Assembly (NCBI GenBank): GCA_937868675.1
Contig: CALMNJ010000561.1
Span: 1 to 5,579, forward strand
Direction of reading: 5' to 3'
DNA from: an uncultured Bacteroidota bacterium
GTDB taxonomy: Bacteria > Bacteroidota > Bacteroidia > B-17B0 > Aurantibacillaceae
Length of the DNA: 5,579 nucleotides
A program made the translations under genes and the position numbers. Below the pieces are notes generated by a model that searched no databases, was not told the DNA's origin, and was given only the letters and a program-made list of their open reading frames with translations. The stretch's first letter is position 1. The number at the start of each line of letters is the position of its first letter. Positions 5,571 through 5,579 of this stretch are shown in pieces.

Positions 5571-5579
5571 ATTAAATTT

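Noticed and set aside
1..5579. CRISPR array, tRNA/rRNA gene, insertion sequence or integrase
   Set aside because: No spaced direct-repeat array, cloverleaf-like segment, transposase frame or terminal inverted repeat was seen on either strand.

Overview
The window looks like chromosomal DNA from a Bacteroidota (Bacteroidetes) member. The evidence is: a class Ia ribonucleotide reductase of the eukaryote-like type common in that phylum; A-rich start-codon leaders with no clear Shine-Dalgarno; a match to the phylum's -7 promoter box (TAnnTTTG) upstream of the sigma-factor gene; and a short divergent sigma factor followed by a single-pass membrane protein. The family or genus cannot be resolved from the sequence alone.

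Left part (1-1373, minus strand): a three-gene leftward operon. It starts with a short ECF-like sigma-70 factor (801-1373). The stop of this gene overlaps by 4 nt (ATGA) with the start of a bitopic membrane protein that has a long Thr/Pro/Ala-rich tail (109-804). After a 75-nt gap containing four TTTGGTT heptamers, a third gene starts at position 33 and leaves the window after 11 codons; its start resembles a signal peptide. Sigma factor, membrane protein and putative exported protein together suggest an envelope-signalling cassette in which the membrane protein may control the sigma factor. That role is inferred from gene context, not from a recognised anti-sigma domain.

Middle (1374-1782): a 409-nt divergent intergenic region. 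It holds a plausible leftward promoter with a perfect -7 box, a 16-bp inverted repeat inside that promoter's spacer, an AT-only 19-bp palindrome, and a weak rightward promoter candidate for nrdB.

Right part (1783-5402, plus strand): nrdB followed by nrdA, encoding the small (radical-generating) and large (catalytic) subunits of aerobic class Ia ribonucleotide reductase, which makes dNDPs from NDPs for DNA synthesis. All metal ligands, the radical tyrosine, the catalytic cysteines, the C-terminal CxxC and an N-terminal ATP-cone are visible. The genes are 230 nt apart, in the order small then large subunit, and a strong intrinsic terminator follows nrdA. The last ~120 nt hold no gene, only a second weaker hairpin with a T-rich tail.

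Overall this is mostly an ordinary core-genome window. I found no convincing novel system. The least-characterised part is the sigma-factor cassette at the left edge.
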